Positions 20,982-32,085 of a stretch of 64,000 nucleotides of DNA are shown one piece after another. A program made the position numbers and the translations under genes. The stretch lies in NCBI GenBank assembly GCA_027943245.1, contig JANDJZ010001750.1:88585-152584 (forward strand), given 5' to 3'. The first letter of the stretch is position 1. Every line of letters begins with the position of its first letter. The notes under the pieces were generated by a model. That model was not told the origin of the DNA. It was given only the letters and a program-made list of their open reading frames with translations, and did no database searches. Source of the DNA: Acanthamoeba sp. SK_2022b. Taxonomy: Eukaryota > Discosea > Longamoebia > Acanthamoebidae.

Positions 20982-22259
20982 TCACAATTTTGACAACATT
21001 TCGCGCGTCACCAGCACGATGCCGCCTTCCGAGCGATAAAAGCGCTTGCTGTCCTCATCGGCGTTTTCCCCGATCACCATGCCCTCCGGAATGTGGCAGG
21101 CGCGGTCGATGATGCAGCGCCGCAGGCGGCAGGAACGGCCGACGTTCACGTCCGGCAACAATACGGTAGAGTCGATGGTACAGAACGAGTTCACTCGCAC
21201 GCGCGGGAACAGCACCGAATGCACCACCACCGACCCGGACACGATGCAACCGCCGGACACCAGCGAGTTCATGGTCATGCCGTGGCTGCCGGAGCGATCC
21301 TGCACGAACTTGGCCGGCGGCAGCGGCTCCATGTGGGTGCGGATCGGCCAGGCGCGGTCGTACATGTCCAGCTCCGGCGTTACCGACGCCAGATCGAGGT
21401 TGGCGCGCCAGTAGGCGTCCAGCGTGCCCACGTCGCGCCAGTACGGCGGCAGATCGGGGTTGGAGGTCACGCAGGACAAGGTAAACGGATGCGCCCACGC
21501 CGCCTGTTGCGCGGTGATTTTCGGGATCAGATCCTTGCCGAAATCGTGGCTGGAGCCGGGGGTCGACATATCCTCCTCCAGCAGCTGGAACAGGTAGGCG
21601 GCATTAAAAATATAGATGCCCATGCTGGCCAGCGACATATCCGGGTTTCCCGGCATCACCGGCGGATCGGCGGGTTTCTCCAGGAACTCAATGATGCGGT
21701 CGCTTTCATCCACCTTCATCACGCCGAATTCGCCGGCTTCGCTGCGCGGCACCGGCAGGCAGGCCACGGTGCACTGGGCCCCCTTCTCGACGTGGTCGAT
21801 CAGCATGCGCGAATAATCCATTTTGTAGATATGGTCGCCCGCCAGGATCACCACGTATTCGGCCTCATAGCGGCGGATGATGTCCAGGTTCTGGTAGACC
21901 GCGTCGGCGGTGCCTTTGTACCAATGTTCGGTGCTGAGGCGCTGCTGGGCCGGCAGCAGGTCGACGAACTCGTTCATTTCCTCGTTGAGAAACGACCAGC
22001 CGCGCTGAATGTGCTGCACCAGCGTGTGCGACTGGTATTGGGTGATCACGCCGATGCGGCGGATGCCGGAGTTCAGGCAGTTCGACAGGGCGAAATCGAT
22101 GATGCGGAATTTGCCGCCAAAGTGGACGGCGGGCTTGGCGCGGGTGGAGGTCAAATCTTTCAGGCGCGAGCCGCGGCCGCCGGCCAGGATCAGCGCTACG
22201 GATTTAATCGGCAGCTGGCGCGCCAACATCAGGGGGTCTTTATTTTCAAACCTAACCAT
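20982..22259 (-). CDS. glgC: Glucose-1-phosphate adenylyltransferase GlgC
   Basis: This 425-residue enzyme makes ADP-glucose from glucose-1-phosphate and ATP, the committed step of bacterial glycogen synthesis. The pyrophosphorylase motif [15 protein letters not shown] (about residues 23-37), [16 protein letters not shown] and the substrate-binding IEFLEKP are present, with a C-terminal left-handed beta-helix. It is about six residues shorter at the C-terminus than E. coli GlgC (431), ending VTREMLSKL. Its stop precedes a 135 bp gap to glgA. Confidence 0.97.
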   Translation of the reverse strand: MVRFENKDPLMLARQLPIKSVALILAGGRGSRLKDLTSTRAKPAVHFGGKFRIIDFALSNCLNSGIRRIGVITQYQSHTLVQHIQRGWSFLNEEMNEFVDLLPAQQRLSTEHWYKGTADAVYQNLDIIRRYEAEYVVILAGDHIYKMDYSRMLIDHVEKGAQCTVACLPVPRSEAGEFGVMKVDESDRIIEFLEKPADPPVMPGNPDMSLASMGIYIFNAAYLFQLLEEDMSTPGSSHDFGKDLIPKITAQQAAWAHPFTLSCVTSNPDLPPYWRDVGTLDAYWRANLDLASVTPELDMYDRAWPIRTHMEPLPPAKFVQDRSGSHGMTMNSLVSGGCIVSGSVVVHSVLFPRVRVNSFCTIDSTVLLPDVNVGRSCRLRRCIIDRACHIPEGMVIGENADEDSKRFYRSEGGIVLVTREMLSKL

Positions 22260-22274
22260 AGCGGACTCCTTTTA

Positions 22275-24257
22275 TTATTTCCGTACCAGAACGCAAAGCG
22301 AGCGCGCGTCCTGGTGCCAGGCGGGTAACACCGCCCGTGAGTCTTCCTGAGTGAACGGAGCGACAACCTGCCAATCGCCTTCCGGCAACCTCATCTCCAC
22401 CGTTTGCGGCGTGGCGTTGACCAGCAGCAGCCAGCGCTGCGACAGCAGGATCTGCATGAACAGATCGCCTTGCTCCCACTGCTGCGCGTCGAGCGGCTGG
22501 CCTTGTGCGTTCAGCCACTGCACGCTGCCATCGTCCTGCTGCCACCAGCGGTCCTGTTGCAACGCGGGGATCCGGCGGCGCAGCGCGATCAGCGCCGCGA
22601 CGTAATCGGTCAGCGCGTCATCCGCTGTGGACCAGTCGAGCCAGGTGGTGGCGTTGTCCTGGCAATAGGCGTTGTTGTTCCCCTGCTGGCTGTGTCCCTG
22701 TTCATCGCCGGCCAGCAGCATCGGCGTTCCCTGGGACAGCAACAGCGTGGCGAGCATCGCCCGCTGGCTGGCCCTGCGGCGTTGCACAATGGCGTCGTCG
22801 GCGACCAGGCCTTCCACGCCGTGGTTGTTGCTGAAATTACGATCGCTGCCGTCGCGGTTGCCTTCGCCGTTCGGCTGATTGTGCTTCTCGTTGAAGCTGA
22901 CCACGTCCTGCAGGGTAAAACCGTCATGGGCGGTCAGCATGTTGACGGTGGCGTAAGGCGCTCGCCCGCGCTGGTTGTACACATCGCTGGAGGCGGCAAA
23001 ACGCCGGGCGAACTGGCCGAGCGACACGCCGCTCTGCAGCCAGAAACGGCGCATGTCGTCGCGGTAATGGTCGTTCCATTCGGCGAAGCGGCCGGGAAAC
23101 GCCCCCACCTGATAACCGCCGGGGCCAACGTCCCAGGGTTCGGCTATCAACTTGCAGCGCGACAGCACATCGTCCGCCAGCATAGCCTGGAACAGCGGCG
23201 CATCGCGATCGAACCCCGGCGTGCGGCCGAGCACGCTGCCCAGATCGAAGCGGAAGCCGTCGACGTGGCACTCCCGCACCCAAAAATGCAGGCAGTCCAT
23301 CACCCAGGCCACGCCCTGCGGCTGATCGAGCCGCAGGGTATTGCCGCAGCCGGTGTCGTTGACGTAGTCCCCTTCCGGCGTCAGCCAGTAGTAGCTCTGG
23401 TTGTCGATGCTGCTCAGCGACAGCATCGGCCCGTCCATATCCAGCTCGGCGCTGTGGTTGAACACCACGTCGAGGATCACCTCGATGCCGGCTTGATGCA
23501 GCGCCTTGACCGCATCGCGAAATTCGTTCAGCGGCGTGCCGTCGGTGCTCAGGCTGGCGTAGCGGTTGTCCGGCGCATAGGGCGCCAGCACGTTATAGCC
23601 CCAGTAGTTGATCAGCCCCAGCCGCTGCAGACGCGGTTCGGAGGTATGTTGCTGCACCGGCAGCAGTTCCAGCGCGGTGATGCCGAGGCGTTTGAAGTGG
23701 GCGATCATCACCGGGTGCCCCAGCGCGGCGAAGCTGCCGCGCAGCGCCGGCGGGATCTTCGGGTGCAGCAGCGTCAGGCCGCGTACGTGCGCTTCGTAAA
23801 TCACCGTCTGCCCCCAAGGCGTGGCGGGCGGGCGATCGTCCTGCCAGTCGTAGCATTGCTCCACCACCACGCATTTCGGCATCAGCTCGGCGCTGTCGTG
23901 CGGATCCGGCCGATCGTAACCGCCGTGCAGGTGCGGGTGGTCCGCCACCGGCCCTTCCACCGCGCGCGCGGCCGGATCGAGCGCCAGCTTGTTGGGGTTG
24001 AACCGCTGTCCGTTCGCCGGGTCGAACGGGCCGTAGACCCGGTAACCGTAACGTTGTCCCGGCTTGCCGCCCGGCAAATAGCCATGCCAGATATCGCCGC
24101 TGCGCGCCGGCAGCGGCAGGCGCACCTCACGCTGCTGGCCGTCGAACAGGCACAGCTCCACCCGCTCGGCGTGCGCCGAGTACAGGGTAAAATTGATGCC
24201 TTCGCCGTCGTAATGCGCGCCCAGCGGCGCGGCGAGGCCGGCCGTCAGCTCCGTCAT
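22275..24257 (-). CDS. glgX: Glycogen debranching enzyme GlgX
   Basis: This 660-residue GH13 isoamylase-type enzyme removes short branches left by GlgP. An N-terminal CBM48 domain (about residues 10-100) precedes the barrel. Catalytic residues sit in [15 protein letters not shown] (nucleophile Asp), [14 protein letters not shown] (acid Glu) and [11 protein letters not shown] (transition-state Asp). Its start overlaps the glgB stop by 4 bp (24254-24257), so the two are translationally coupled. Its stop is 15 bp from the glgC start. Confidence 0.96.
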   Translation of the reverse strand: MTELTAGLAAPLGAHYDGEGINFTLYSAHAERVELCLFDGQQREVRLPLPARSGDIWHGYLPGGKPGQRYGYRVYGPFDPANGQRFNPNKLALDPAARAVEGPVADHPHLHGGYDRPDPHDSAELMPKCVVVEQCYDWQDDRPPATPWGQTVIYEAHVRGLTLLHPKIPPALRGSFAALGHPVMIAHFKRLGITALELLPVQQHTSEPRLQRLGLINYWGYNVLAPYAPDNRYASLSTDGTPLNEFRDAVKALHQAGIEVILDVVFNHSAELDMDGPMLSLSSIDNQSYYWLTPEGDYVNDTGCGNTLRLDQPQGVAWVMDCLHFWVRECHVDGFRFDLGSVLGRTPGFDRDAPLFQAMLADDVLSRCKLIAEPWDVGPGGYQVGAFPGRFAEWNDHYRDDMRRFWLQSGVSLGQFARRFAASSDVYNQRGRAPYATVNMLTAHDGFTLQDVVSFNEKHNQPNGEGNRDGSDRNFSNNHGVEGLVADDAIVQRRRASQRAMLATLLLSQGTPMLLAGDEQGHSQQGNNNAYCQDNATTWLDWSTADDALTDYVAALIALRRRIPALQQDRWWQQDDGSVQWLNAQGQPLDAQQWEQGDLFMQILLSQRWLLLVNATPQTVEMRLPEGDWQVVAPFTQEDSRAVLPAWHQDARSLCVLVRK

Positions 24258-26440
24258 GGCGCCTCCCGCAGCAGATAAATGGTCGCCAGCGGCGGCAGCG
24301 TCACGCAGATGGAAAAGTCGCGGCCGTGGCTGCCGACCGCTTCGGAAGAGACCCGCCCCTGATTGCCGGCGTTGCTGCCGTGATAGTGGTGCGAATCGGT
24401 ATTGAGGATCTCGCGATAGTCGCCGGCGCGGGAGAGGCCGATGCGGTAGCGGTAGCGCGGCACCGGGGTAAAGTTGCTGATGGCGATCAGCTCATTGCCC
24501 TGCGAATCGTAGCGCGCGAACGCGAACACCGAGTTGTCGTGATCGTCGACCACCAGCCACTCGAAGCCGTCCGGGCGATAGTCACGCTCATACAGCGGCG
24601 CCTGCTGCCGGTAGCAGTGGTTCAGATCGCGCACCAGCCGCTGCACGCCGTTGTGCCAGTTATCCAGCCCTTCCAGCAAATGCCAATCGAGGCTGGTATC
24701 GAAATTCCACTCGCGCCCCTGCGCAAACTCGCAGCCCATAAACAGCAGCTTTTTGCCCGGATGCGCCCACATAAACCCGTAGTAGGCGCGCAGGTTGGCG
24801 AACTTTTGCCAGGCGTCGCCCGGCATGCGGTCGAGGATCGATTTTTTGCCGTGCACCACTTCATCGTGCGAGATCGGCAGCACGAAGTTCTCGGTATAGG
24901 CATACAGCATGCCGAAGGTCATCTGGTTGTGGTGATACTTACGGTGCACCGGATCGCACTTCATGTAATTGAGCGTGTCGTGCATCCAGCCGAGGTTCCA
25001 TTTGTAGTGGAACCCCAGACCGTTGGCGTCCGGCGGCAGGGTGACGCCGGGGTAGTCGGTGGACTCCTCCGCCAACGTCACCGCGCCCGGCTGCGCCTGG
25101 CCGATAGTCTGGTTGGTATAACGCAGGAAGGCGATCGCCTCCAGGTTCTCGTTGCCGCCGTAGTAATTCGGCACCCACTCGCCGTCGGCGCGGCTGTAGT
25201 CGCGATAGATCATCGACGCCACCGCATCGACCCGCAGCGCGTCGATGCCGAAGCGCTCCAGCCAATACAGCGCGTTGCCCGCCAGGTAGTTGCGCACCTC
25301 GTGGCGGCCGTAATTGTAGATCAGCGTATTCCAGTCCTGATGGAAGCCCTCGCGCGGATCGGCGTATTCGTACAGCGCGGTGCCGTCGAAGTTTGCCAGG
25401 CCGTAGGCGTCGCTCGGGAAGTGCCCCGGCACCCAGTCGAGGATCACGTTGATGCCCGCCTCATGCGCCGCCGCCACGAACGCCCTGAAATCGGCCGGCG
25501 TGCCGAAGCGCCGGGTCGGCGCATACAGCCCCAGCGGCTGATAGCCCCAACTGCCGTCGAACGGGTGCTCGTTGATCGGCAGCAGCTCGATATGGGTGAA
25601 TCCCATGTCCTTCACATAGTCGATAAGCTGCACCGCCAGCTCGCCGTAGCTGAGCCAGAAGTGGTTGTCGGTGTGGCGACGCCATGAGCCGAGATGCACC
25701 TCGTAGATGGCGATCGGCTGGTCAAAATCGTTGGCGCGGCGGCGCGCCTGCGTCGACGGCACCACCTCCGGCAGCGGCGCCACCAGCGAGGCGGTGTCCG
25801 GGCGCATCTGCGCCTCGAAGGCGTAAGGATCGGCTTTCAGCTGGGTATTGCCGTAGCAATCGACGATTTCATATTTGTACAGCTGGCCGGCCCGCACGCC
25901 GGGCAGGAACAGCTCCCAGATGCCGTTTTCACGCCGCAGACGCATCGGATGGCGGCGGCCGTCCCAGAAGTTGAACTCCCCCACCACCGAGACGCGCTGG
26001 GCGTTAGGCGCCCAAACGGCAAAGCTGACGCCGTCGACGCCATCCAGCGTGGCGAGGTGAGCCCCCAGGCGTTCATAGGGACGCAGGTGCGTGCCCTCGG
26101 CCAGCAGCCAGCTGTCGATATCCTGCAGCAGCGGGCCGAACCGGTAGGGATCGTCGACAGTCTGTTGGTGATCGCGCCAGCTGACCTGCAGCTGATAGCG
26201 GAAAGGATTTTTGCGCCGCGGCACCACGGCGCTGAAGAAGCCGCGCGGATCGTCGCAGTTCAGCTGCGCCAACCGCCGGCCGGTTTGCTGCTCAATCAGC
26301 CAAACTTCGGTGGCATCCGGCAGCAGCGCACGCACCTGCAGACCGTTATCGGTCGCATGCATGCCAAGCAGAGCAAAGGGATCGGCGTAATGGCCGGAGA
26401 TGATCTGATCAATCACGTCACGATCGGGAAGTACAGGCAT
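24254..26440 (-). CDS. glgB: 1,4-alpha-glucan branching enzyme GlgB
   Basis: This 728-residue GH13 enzyme introduces alpha-1,6 branches into glycogen; its length is identical to E. coli GlgB. Two N-terminal beta domains precede the catalytic barrel, with [20 protein letters not shown] (nucleophile Asp), [11 protein letters not shown] (acid Glu) and [13 protein letters not shown]. The start at 26438-26440 ([11 protein letters not shown]) follows AAGGAAGAAG and aligns with family members; longer in-frame sequence upstream is not conserved. It is the first gene of glgBXCAP. Confidence 0.97.
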   Translation of the reverse strand: MPVLPDRDVIDQIISGHYADPFALLGMHATDNGLQVRALLPDATEVWLIEQQTGRRLAQLNCDDPRGFFSAVVPRRKNPFRYQLQVSWRDHQQTVDDPYRFGPLLQDIDSWLLAEGTHLRPYERLGAHLATLDGVDGVSFAVWAPNAQRVSVVGEFNFWDGRRHPMRLRRENGIWELFLPGVRAGQLYKYEIVDCYGNTQLKADPYAFEAQMRPDTASLVAPLPEVVPSTQARRRANDFDQPIAIYEVHLGSWRRHTDNHFWLSYGELAVQLIDYVKDMGFTHIELLPINEHPFDGSWGYQPLGLYAPTRRFGTPADFRAFVAAAHEAGINVILDWVPGHFPSDAYGLANFDGTALYEYADPREGFHQDWNTLIYNYGRHEVRNYLAGNALYWLERFGIDALRVDAVASMIYRDYSRADGEWVPNYYGGNENLEAIAFLRYTNQTIGQAQPGAVTLAEESTDYPGVTLPPDANGLGFHYKWNLGWMHDTLNYMKCDPVHRKYHHNQMTFGMLYAYTENFVLPISHDEVVHGKKSILDRMPGDAWQKFANLRAYYGFMWAHPGKKLLFMGCEFAQGREWNFDTSLDWHLLEGLDNWHNGVQRLVRDLNHCYRQQAPLYERDYRPDGFEWLVVDDHDNSVFAFARYDSQGNELIAISNFTPVPRYRYRIGLSRAGDYREILNTDSHHYHGSNAGNQGRVSSEAVGSHGRDFSICVTLPPLATIYLLREAP

Positions 26441-26883
26441 AGTCTTCTTCCTTAGATTAACAGCATGATCTAAGCACGGCTTGTTGGTTATTCCTTGGCC
26501 GTTTTGGTCATCATGCAATGCATTCGGACTCTAAAGCGTGATTGCGGTCGGTTATTGACCAATCTTTACTCTGCCGACCTGAATTTCGCTCTTTATGCTT
26601 ATTTTTTGAAATATTTCAGTCATGGTGAAAAATTGTTCGCCCATGCGTTAAGCATAGCCAATGTCTGTTAAAAACTGCTCAGCATTGCTCAGGAAAATTC
26701 TTCATTAAGAAAACTGCCAGCCCGGCGGCTTCTGCATGCGGCGGCCGACGAGGAGATATGCGGGGTGGAGCACGGTGAAACGAGGCTTGCGGTGACGTTG
26801 CCCGGCGCGGTGCGCGGCGAACAAAAAAGCGGAAAACGAGGCTTTAGGGGGCTGAAATCAGCCAGCCCCCAGGAAGTGCGGGT
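26441..26883. promoter_or_regulatory. Intergenic region upstream of glgB and downstream of asd
   Basis: This 443 bp stretch must hold the glgB promoter; an AT-rich portion lies at about 26550-26720. Near asd it contains a hairpin (GGGGGCTG at 26847-26854 with CAGCCCCC at 26863-26870) suited to ending asd transcription, although no clean T-tract follows. I see no gene in it. Confidence 0.55.
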
Positions 26884-27987
26884 TTACAGCAGGATACGCA
26901 GCATGCGGCGCAGCGGCTCGGCCGCGCCCCACAGCAGCTGGTCGCCCACGGTGAACGCCGACAGGTACTCCGGCCCCATATTCAGCTTGCGCAGACGGCC
27001 GACCGGCGTATTCAGCGTGCCGGTCACCGCCGCCGGCGTCAGTTCGCGCATGGTCAGCTCGCGGTCGTTCGGGATCACGCGCACCCAGTCATTGTGCGTC
27101 GCCAGCATCTGCTCGATTTCCGGCAGCGACACGTCTTTTTTCAGCTTCAGGGTGAACGCCTGGCTGTGGCAACGCAGCGCGCCAACGCGCACGCACAGAC
27201 CGTCGACTGGGATCACGCTGCCGGTGTTCAGAATCTTGTTGGTTTCCGCCTGACCTTTCCACTCTTCACGGCTCTGGCCGTTGTCGAGCTGCTTGTCGAT
27301 CCACGGGATCAGGCTACCGGCCAGCGGCACGCCGAAGTTATCGGTCGGCAGTTTGCCGCTGCGGGTGGCCTCGGTCACCTTGCGCTCGATATCCAAAATG
27401 GCGGAAGCCGGGTCCTGCAGTTCCTTCGCCACGTCGGCGTGCAACATGCCCATTTGGGTCAGCAGTTCGCGCATGTGGCGCGCGCCGCCGCCGGAGGCCG
27501 CCTGGTAGGTGGCGACCGACGCCCACTCCACCAAATCGTTGGCGAACAGACCGCCGAGCGACATCAGCATCAGGCTGACGGTGCAGTTGCCGCCGACGAA
27601 GGTTTTGATGCCTTTGTCCAGGCCCTGCTGAATCACCGCGTGGTTGACCGGATCCAGGATGATGATGGCATCGTCCTGCATGCGCAGCGACGAGGCCGCG
27701 TCGATCCAATAACCCTGCCAACCGCTGGCGCGCAGCTTAGGATACACTTCGTTGGTATAATCGCCGCCCTGACAGGTAATAATGATATCGAGCGCGCTCA
27801 GCGCGTCGATGTCATACGCATCCTGCAGCGTGCCCTGCTGGCCGCCGAAGGCCGGCGCGGCGGAACCGTGCTGCGAGGTGGAGAAAAAGACCGGGCGAAT
27901 GGCGTCGAAATCGCGCTCTTCCGTCATGCGTTGCATGAGAACCGAGCCGACCATTCCGCGCCAACCGATGAAACCAACGTTTTTCAT
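26884..27987 (-). CDS. asd: Aspartate-semialdehyde dehydrogenase Asd
   Basis: This 367-residue NADP enzyme reduces aspartyl-4-phosphate to aspartate semialdehyde, the branch point to lysine, diaminopimelate, threonine and methionine. The NADP loop [11 protein letters not shown] is at residues 5-15, the catalytic cysteine is Cys135 in [11 protein letters not shown], and [17 protein letters not shown] follows. Length equals E. coli Asd. It lies beside glgB as in E. coli and is divergent from yhgN. Confidence 0.98.
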   Translation of the reverse strand: MKNVGFIGWRGMVGSVLMQRMTEERDFDAIRPVFFSTSQHGSAAPAFGGQQGTLQDAYDIDALSALDIIITCQGGDYTNEVYPKLRASGWQGYWIDAASSLRMQDDAIIILDPVNHAVIQQGLDKGIKTFVGGNCTVSLMLMSLGGLFANDLVEWASVATYQAASGGGARHMRELLTQMGMLHADVAKELQDPASAILDIERKVTEATRSGKLPTDNFGVPLAGSLIPWIDKQLDNGQSREEWKGQAETNKILNTGSVIPVDGLCVRVGALRCHSQAFTLKLKKDVSLPEIEQMLATHNDWVRVIPNDRELTMRELTPAAVTGTLNTPVGRLRKLNMGPEYLSAFTVGDQLLWGAAEPLRRMLRILL

Positions 27988-28179
27988 AATATCTGTTTCC
28001 CGCCCGGATAAGGGCTATGTAGGTGATAACGAGTTGTGTGCAATATCTCCTCACCTTACAAAATGTCGGCGCGGGCGCAAAGTGAATTTATTCGATGGCT
28101 GAGGATTTCTCAGCAATCCTTCTTATAGGCAAGGACGCGGCCAGAAAGGCCGAGGCGTTTTCCCGATCACGAGGTCACC

Positions 28180-28773
28180 ATGACAGAGATGATTTCCGCT
28201 ACGGTATTGCTGTTTTTAATTATGGATCCGCTGGGCAATCTGCCGATTTTCATGTCGGTGCTCAAGCACCTGGAGCCGCGCAGGCGCCGGGTGGTGCTGA
28301 TCCGCGAGCTGCTGATCGCCCTGCTGCTGATGCTGATTTTCCTGTTCGCCGGCGAGAAAATTCTGGCGTTCCTCAACCTGCGCACCGAAACCGTCTCCAT
28401 TTCCGGCGGCATCATCCTGTTTCTGATCGCCATCAAGATGATTTTCCCGTCTCAGGAGGGCAACAGTTCGGGGCTGTCCGCCGGCGAAGAACCCTTCCTG
28501 GTGCCGCTGGCGATCCCGCTGGTGGCCGGGCCGTCGATTCTGGCAGCGCTGATGCTGCTGTCGCACCAGTATCCGCATCAGCTGCCCCATCTGGTGGCGG
28601 CGCTGCTGATCGCCTGGGGCCTCTCTGCGGCCATTTTGCTGATGTCGAACCTGTTCCTGCGCCTGCTGGGCAGCAAAGGCGTCAGCGCGCTGGAGCGGTT
28701 GATGGGGCTGATTCTGGTGATGCTGTCGACCCAGATGTTCCTGGACGGCGTGCGGGCTTACATGAAGCTGTAG
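28180..28773 (+). CDS. yhgN: MarC-family inner-membrane protein YhgN
   Basis: This 197-residue protein has about six hydrophobic segments and belongs to the MarC (UPF0056) family, whose function is unsettled despite the old link to antibiotic resistance. The family motifs LIMDPLGNLPIF (about residues 13-24) and PLAIPLVAGPSILAALMLL (about residues 109-127) are present. Length is identical to E. coli YhgN. It neighbours asd and gntK/gntT as in E. coli, and converges on gntK. Confidence 0.92.
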   Translation: MTEMISATVLLFLIMDPLGNLPIFMSVLKHLEPRRRRVVLIRELLIALLLMLIFLFAGEKILAFLNLRTETVSISGGIILFLIAIKMIFPSQEGNSSGLSAGEEPFLVPLAIPLVAGPSILAALMLLSHQYPHQLPHLVAALLIAWGLSAAILLMSNLFLRLLGSKGVSALERLMGLILVMLSTQMFLDGVRAYMKL

Positions 28774-28803
28774 GTGCCTGACGGCGCCAACGACGGCCCG
28801 CGC

Positions 28804-29331
28804 TTAGCGGGCGGTGATACGGTTGATGCAGGCGAGCGTGTCGGCGACCACGCCGTCCAGCGGCTGGTTGATGTCGATCGCCTGCACATCCGGCTCCTGC
28901 TCGCCCGGCTCTTCCAACGTGGCGAACTGCGAAACCAGCATCTGCGGTTTGAAGAAGTGGCCTTTGCGCTGTTTCAGGCGCTCCTCAATCACCGTTTTAT
29001 CCCCTTTCAGGTAGAGGAAATGCAGGTTGCGATTGCCTTCGCGCAGGCGGTCACGATAGCTTTTTTTCAGCGCCGAACACACCAGCAGCGACACCGGATT
29101 GGTGCGTTGCATGGCGAAGATGGCGTCGTTGAGCGCAGCCAGCCACGGAGCGCGATCGTTGTCGTCCAGCGCATGCCCGGCGGCCATTTTGTTGATGTTG
29201 GCGCGCGGGTGCAGGTAATCGCCGTCCAGCATGGCGGCATCGGCTTCCCGGGCGACGGCGCTGGCCACGGCGGATTTACCGCTGCCGGACACCCCCATCA
29301 GGATAAATACGTGATTCTGCGGATTACTCAT
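28804..29331 (-). CDS. gntK: Gluconokinase GntK
   Basis: This 175-residue P-loop kinase phosphorylates D-gluconate to 6-phosphogluconate for the Entner-Doudoroff and pentose phosphate routes. The Walker A motif is GVSGSGKSA (about residues 13-21), and LDGDYLHPRANINKMAAGH and VCSALKKSYRDRLR are typical of the family. It lies 101 bp downstream of gntT on the same strand. In E. coli K-12 gntK is grouped with gntR and gntU; here it follows gntT. Confidence 0.95.
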   Translation of the reverse strand: MSNPQNHVFILMGVSGSGKSAVASAVAREADAAMLDGDYLHPRANINKMAAGHALDDNDRAPWLAALNDAIFAMQRTNPVSLLVCSALKKSYRDRLREGNRNLHFLYLKGDKTVIEERLKQRKGHFFKPQMLVSQFATLEEPGEQEPDVQAIDINQPLDGVVADTLACINRITAR

Positions 29332-29403
29332 TGTGTCATGCCCTTATGGGAACTGGCGCGAGCGCGCCAAATGCGTCCCAACTGATAAAGATACTCTGGA
29401 ACG

Positions 29404-29425
29404 CCGACGCCCCGCAGGGCGTCGG
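29404..29425. terminator. Hairpin downstream of gntT
   Basis: CCGACGCCC and GGGCGTCGG form a perfect stem over CGCA, just downstream of the gntT stop on the minus strand. The T-tract is poor, so partial read-through into gntK is plausible. Confidence 0.5.
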
Positions 29426-29432
29426 ATAACGA

Positions 29433-30749
29433 TTATACGACCGTCGCCAGCAGCAGGCAGCCCACCAGGCCGCACACCGAGATGATGGTTTCCAGCACCG
29501 ACCAGGATTTGATGGTTTCCATGATGCTCAGGTTGAAGTACTCCTTGAACAGCCAGAAGCCCGGATCGTTAACGTGCGAGAAGATAACGCTGCCGGAACC
29601 GACCGCAATCACCATCAGCTCAGGGCTGACGCCGGTGGTGGCGATCAGCGGGGCGACGATGCCGCCGGCGGTGATCGCCGCCACGGTGGCGGAACCCAGC
29701 GCCAGACGCAGCGCGGCGGCGATCGACCAGGCCATCAGGATCGGCGAAACGTTGCTGCCTTCCATCAGGCCGGCGATGTACTGCTCGACGCCGCTGTCCA
29801 CCAGCACCTGTTTGAAGGCGCCGCCGCCGCCGATGATCAACAGCATCATGGCGATGATTTTAATCGAGTCGGTGATGGTGCCCATCACTTCATCCATGGT
29901 GCGGCCGCGGTTCAGGCCGAAGGTGAAGATAGCGATCAGCACGGCGATCAGGGTCGCCATCACCGGGTCGCCGAAGAACTCGGCGAAGCGCAGCAGGCTG
30001 TGGCCCTTCGGCAACACCATTTCAGCCACCGCGCGCAGCGCCATCAGGATCACCGGCACCAGCGACGTGGCGACGCTGACGCCAAAGCTCGGCATCTCTG
30101 CTTCGGTAAAGGTTTTCGGGTTGTACAGGCCTTCCGGCACCGGCTTGTCGATGCCTTTCAGGAAGCGGGCATAAACCGGGCCGGCCAGGATCACCGTCGG
30201 GATCGCCAGCAGCGTGCCGTACAACAGGGTTTTACCCATGTCGGCATGGAAGATGGTGGCGATGGCCGTCGGGCCCGGGTGCGGCGGCAGGAAGCCGTGG
30301 GTCACCGACAGCGCGGCGGCCATCGGCACGCCGACGTACAGCAGCGGGATGCGCGCGGAGGCGGCGATGGTGAACACCAGCGGCAGCAGCAGCACGAAGC
30401 CCACTTCGTAGAACAGCGCGAAGCCGACGGTGAAGCCGGTCAGCACCACCGCCCATTGAATATGTTTTCTGCCGAACTTGTCGATCAGCGTGGTGGCGAT
30501 GCGCTGTGCGCCGCCGCAGTCCGCCAGCAGTTTGCCGAGCATGGCGCCGAAGCCCATGATCAGCGCCAGGCTGCCCAACGTGCCGCCCACGCCGGCCTTG
30601 ATGGAGCCGATGACCTTATCGACCGGCATACCCTGTGCGATCCCGACCGCCAGAGCAACCAGCACCAGAGAGATAAAGCCGTTCAGCTTGAAGCGGATCA
30701 TCAGCAGCAGCAGCAGCGCTACGCCGCCTGCAACAATCACTAATGGCAT
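29433..30749 (-). CDS. gntT: High-affinity gluconate transporter GntT
   Basis: This 438-residue inner-membrane permease of the GntP family imports gluconate with protons; length equals E. coli GntT. Some twelve hydrophobic segments are visible, with conserved GVGGTLGSLALIMGFGAMLG and VTHGFLPPHPGPTAIA. I chose the ATG at 30747-30749 (MPLVIVAGGVALLL) by alignment with E. coli. The close paralogue GntU is less similar in these stretches. A perfect GntR-type palindrome lies 152 bp upstream. Confidence 0.94.
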   Translation of the reverse strand: MPLVIVAGGVALLLLLMIRFKLNGFISLVLVALAVGIAQGMPVDKVIGSIKAGVGGTLGSLALIMGFGAMLGKLLADCGGAQRIATTLIDKFGRKHIQWAVVLTGFTVGFALFYEVGFVLLLPLVFTIAASARIPLLYVGVPMAAALSVTHGFLPPHPGPTAIATIFHADMGKTLLYGTLLAIPTVILAGPVYARFLKGIDKPVPEGLYNPKTFTEAEMPSFGVSVATSLVPVILMALRAVAEMVLPKGHSLLRFAEFFGDPVMATLIAVLIAIFTFGLNRGRTMDEVMGTITDSIKIIAMMLLIIGGGGAFKQVLVDSGVEQYIAGLMEGSNVSPILMAWSIAAALRLALGSATVAAITAGGIVAPLIATTGVSPELMVIAVGSGSVIFSHVNDPGFWLFKEYFNLSIMETIKSWSVLETIISVCGLVGCLLLATVV

Positions 30750-31089
30750 AATTTTTCTCCAACCTTTTATCGCGACTCTCTTTACGATAGGCGTAAAGCG
30801 TGCGGTTGTTTTATTTTTAGGCTCTTTCCCGGTGTTTAAGAAGAGCTGTAGGTGTTGTTGATTCAGAGGTTCAGTCTTGCAGCAAGATGACCGCACGCTC
30901 GTTGTTACCGGTATCATGATACCGGTAACAACATGAGCGCCGGAACCGGGTAAGCGGCTAAAATTCGCGTTCTGGGACAGAGATCAAACTTATGCCGGCA
31001 ACGACCGTCGGGCTTACAGGCGGGATAACCCGCGCGCCTCAGGGCGCGCTGCAAAAAGAAAGGGTGTTAAAACAGAACGTTAAAATGGC
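30750..31089. promoter_or_regulatory. gntT upstream region, downstream of gntR
   Basis: This 340 bp stretch contains the gntT promoter and the GntR operator. A GC-rich hairpin (GCGCGCC at 31032-31038 with GGCGCGC at 31043-31049) lies 41 bp after the gntR stop and may mark the end of gntR transcripts. No gene is seen. Confidence 0.6.
30901..30932. promoter_or_regulatory. GntR operator pair
   Basis: All 32 bases form a perfect palindrome. Each half contains the GntR core TTACCGGTAT / ATACCGGTAA, which resembles the E. coli gnt operator (ATGTTACCGGTAAC-like). It therefore holds two abutting, oppositely placed core sites in front of gntT. Confidence 0.8.
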
Positions 31090-32085
31090 TCAGATACTGC
31101 CGCCGGGGATCACGGTGAAACCGACGTCCACCATGCGCGGGCACACCGTTTCGCCGCGCAGCCGGGCCAGCAAGCGCTCGGCACCGATCTGCCCCATGCG
31201 TTCGCGCGGCGTCAGCACGCTGGCCAGCTTAGGCACCATCACCTGGCCGATATCATGGCCGTGGAAACCGGCGATCGCCATGTCCTGCGGGATCGACAGC
31301 CCCTGCCGCTGGCACTCGAAGGCCGCGCCGATCGCCAGGTCATCGTTGGTGCAGAAGATACTGTCGATCTGCGGATAGTCGCGCTGCGCCAGGCGCAGCA
31401 GCTCGCCGCCGGCGGAATAGGAGGAAGAACGCGCGGTCATGATGCTGTAAGGCTCCAGGCCGGATTCGCGCATCGCCTGCTCATACCCCTGCTGCTTGAT
31501 GAGGGTACGTTCATCCTGACGGGCACCGAAATAGACCACGTGACGGTGGCCGTGCGCGATGATCTGCTGGGTCATCTGGCGCGCCGCCTCGAAGTTGTTG
31601 AAGCCCACCGCCAGATCGATGCACGGCGAGACGCAGTCCATCAGCTCCACCACCGGAATGCCCGCCACCTCGATCATTTTCAGGGTGCGCGCCGTGTGAT
31701 GGCGCTCAGACAGGATCAGGCCGTCGATATTGTAAGAAAGCAGCGAGGTCAGACGCTCTTCTTCACGCTCCGGCAGGTAGCCATAGTGCGCCAGCATGGT
31801 CTGGTAGTTGTGCGCGTCGGTGACGCTTTCGATGCCGCGCAGCACTTCGGCGAACACCTGGTTGGTCAGCGACGGCAACAGCACGCCAATCGCCCGGCTG
31901 GTGGCGTTGGAGAGGATGTCCGGCGCGCGGTTGGGGATGTAGCCCAGCTCATCCAGCGCGACGGCGATTTTTTGCTGCAGGGCGGCAGAAACCTGGTCGG
32001 GATTGCGCAGATAACGGCTCACCGTCATCTTGGTCACGCCCACCTTGTCCGCCACATCCTGGAGTACCGGCCGTTTTTTCTTCAT
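31090..32085 (-). CDS. gntR: GntR, LacI-family gluconate repressor
   Basis: This 331-residue repressor, the same length as E. coli GntR, is relieved by gluconate. The LacI-type helix-turn-helix (VLQDVADKVGVTKMTVSRYL, residues 7-26) precedes a periplasmic-binding-protein-like domain with RAIGVLLPSLTNQVFAEVL and CTNDDLAIGAAFECQRQG. I chose the ATG at 32083-32085 (MKKKRPVLQDV) by alignment; the longer upstream frame runs into a palindrome-rich region. The gene lies upstream of gntT on the same strand. Confidence 0.96.
   Translation of the reverse strand: MKKKRPVLQDVADKVGVTKMTVSRYLRNPDQVSAALQQKIAVALDELGYIPNRAPDILSNATSRAIGVLLPSLTNQVFAEVLRGIESVTDAHNYQTMLAHYGYLPEREEERLTSLLSYNIDGLILSERHHTARTLKMIEVAGIPVVELMDCVSPCIDLAVGFNNFEAARQMTQQIIAHGHRHVVYFGARQDERTLIKQQGYEQAMRESGLEPYSIMTARSSSYSAGGELLRLAQRDYPQIDSIFCTNDDLAIGAAFECQRQGLSIPQDMAIAGFHGHDIGQVMVPKLASVLTPRERMGQIGAERLLARLRGETVCPRMVDVGFTVIPGGSI

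Noticed and set aside
22404..24278. 624-codon frame opposite glgX
   Set aside because: It is a shadow of glgX, with unnatural composition.
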